Shown: positions 63,201 to 64,000 of the stretch, in pieces
Position numbering within the stretch: position 1 is the stretch's first letter
Layout: every line of letters begins with the position of its first letter
Assembly (NCBI GenBank): GCA_950097015.1
Contig: CATNEN010000007.1
Location: 4,950,001-5,014,000, forward strand
Direction: 5' to 3'
From: Macrostomum hystrix
Lineage: Eukaryota > Platyhelminthes > Macrostomidae
DNA length: 64,000 bases
The notes under the pieces: model-generated
Seen by the model: only the letters and a program-made list of their open reading frames with translations
Told to the model about the DNA's origin: nothing
Database searches by the model: none
Program-made: the position numbers and the translations under genes

Positions 63201-63629
63201 ATGAGTCCAAAGCTAGCCGTATAATCTCTGTGTTAAGAGTATTTTTTATTAGATCAATGCTTTAAAGAAGTTGATCTAAAGCGAGCGGATTGAGTAGGTA
63301 TTGAACCAAAATAGTATTGAATTTGATTACCCCCACCCCACCAGGTGGTTATGGAGTCGTTCAGTGATCCTGGGTCACATTGGGCGCCGCATTTCAACGC
63401 GCAGCGGCTGCATGACCAGCTGCCACAGCACGCCAGCCAGTACCTGGAGGCGTTCGGTGACACTAAGCAGAACGGCATCGACCTCGGCTCCTACTGCATC
63501 AATCACCTGGTCACATTCAGGCCAATGCAGCAGAACATTCTGGGCCTGGCTTACCTGGGCTCCGCCAATTCAAACAACATCGGAGGCGTGTGCTCCCCGC
63601 CCAGCATGTCCAGCTACGGCAGGCAGAGT
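60270..63629 (+). CDS. ADAM17: ADAM17 (TACE) metalloprotease, 5' part
   Basis: Seven exons fit in phase: 60270-60378, 61680-61794, 61884-62026, 62259-62347, 62511-62584, 62667-63045, 63345-63629 (398 codons), continuing beyond the window. Exon 1 gives a signal peptide (CSSILFCLAVFIYFFGISPV). Exons 2-5 are the prodomain (SHLNSLLTSYEVLHPGKI, SDFYTGYLEGEPDSYVYG). Exon 6 has a furin-type site (LRRRQRR) and starts the protease domain (CRMQLVADYTFFYNICANSF, IADDINRVYMETQF). Exon 7 reads GLAYLGSANSNNIGGVCSPP, matching the family before the HExxH zinc site, which lies outside. ADAM17 is a type I membrane sheddase for TNF-, EGFR- and Notch-pathway proteins. An AG acceptor ends 4 nt before the ATG. Exon 3's donor is triplicated. 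Confidence 0.93.
61997..62212 (+). repeat. Triplicated exon-intron junction in ADAM17
   Basis: CGACTTCTATACAGGATAT with TTGAAG|GTGACTTGG and GGGGCATACAGCTCC occurs three times. Potential donors are at 62027, 62079 and 62168; copies 2 and 3 are separated by GGTGACA repeats. Only the first keeps exon 3 in the family length. Confidence 0.9.
63115..63235 (-). repeat. tRNA-derived SINE in ADAM17 intron 6
   Basis: The minus strand reads TTTGGACTCATAACCGAGAG followed by GAAGTTCGAATCATTAG, like an anticodon arm with CAT anticodon and a B box (GTTCGAATC). No acceptor stem; a GGTGGGTGTGGCGACCC body follows. Confidence 0.6.
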
Positions 63630-63807
63630 GTGAGTGGCAGAGTGCACGCACCAAGGTCTCTGAGCTCGATTCCGCCGCGGAGAAATGGCTTGGGGGCTTG
63701 TCCTCTTTAGGCGATTGAAAGCCATTCAGCCTCTATTTGTACGCTGTCTGACAATAAAAAAAGTTAAGATGATTGAACACCCCTGTGTGAGTGCGTGCCT
63801 GAGTAGG

Positions 63808-63895
63808 GTATCAGTATGCTTGTGTGCTCAGGAGTCAGCTGAATGGCGTAGAGTTACCTCTCGCTGGCTGCGGGTTGACTGTCACCAATCAGTGC
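63808..63895 (+). repeat. tRNA-derived SINE, copy 3
   Basis: TGTGTGCTCAGGAGTCAGCT, TGGCGTAGAGTTACCTC (A box) and GGCTGCGGGTTGACTG (B box). It matches the copies at 31070 and 32498 (inverted). It lies in the next ADAM17 intron. Confidence 0.6.
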
Positions 63896-64000
63896 CCACA
63901 TTCTTCTATTGCAATAGCATTCTAAGCTTTGCTCGCATGTATTAATCTAAAAGTCTAATTATGTGACAGACAGAGAAACAGATAGATACCACTGTCTGTT

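Overview
The window is animal nuclear DNA. Genes have GT-AG introns, and the recognisable host genes are metazoan: FIS1, KIN (Kin17), ADAM17, a serine palmitoyltransferase small subunit, and a GRAMD1/Aster-like sterol-transfer protein. A 167-bp piece of 18S rRNA carries TTTAGCAAGGTCCTCGG, which I associate with flatworms. The LTR retrotransposon is of the CsRn1 type, first known from flatworms. Five host genes have a splice-acceptor-like AG 4-13 nt before the start codon, as expected with spliced-leader trans-splicing. I favour a free-living flatworm such as Macrostomum; this is inference and another repeat-rich invertebrate is possible.

Layout. 1-30.2 kb is a nested transposon graveyard: an open Tc1 transposase at the left edge; at least seven tyrosine-recombinase (Crypton-like) genes or fragments, one of them intact; three further Tc1/mariner/IS630-type elements (two with 165- and 181-bp terminal inverted repeats, TIRs); an intact PIF/Harbinger transposase; a Harbinger-like element with only a Myb/SANT gene; a complete-ended CsRn1-like LTR element (7369-15263) whose pol core is replaced by 4.5 kb of foreign DNA; a foldback element; and a 30-bp minisatellite (27.2-29.2 kb) holding the 18S fragment and palindromic elements. 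30.5-36.4 kb carries three minus-strand host genes. 37.5-50.45 kb is almost wholly tandem repeat: an 8.5-kb array of 23-bp units with higher-order structure, a 0.95-kb array of 18-bp units, and a 3.4-kb array of different 23-bp units. 50.5-54.2 kb holds transposon relics (a non-LTR-like tail; a Merlin transposase split by a hAT-like MITE). 55-64 kb carries FIS1, KIN and ADAM17 in tandem on the plus strand, ADAM17 running off the right edge.

The most striking signal is the octamer GTCTATGG/CCATAGAC. By eye I find 27 exact copies in the first 30.2 kb and none in the remaining 34 kb. Four of the tyrosine-recombinase units are bracketed by two copies in the same orientation with matching adjacent bases or a longer direct repeat, usually beside small palindromes. 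This would fit a family of compact Crypton-like elements (about 1.8-1.9 kb, one gene each) using GTCTATG as recombination core, with hairpin-forming ends. That reading is a hypothesis; the octamer also occurs inside the TIRs of unrelated elements.
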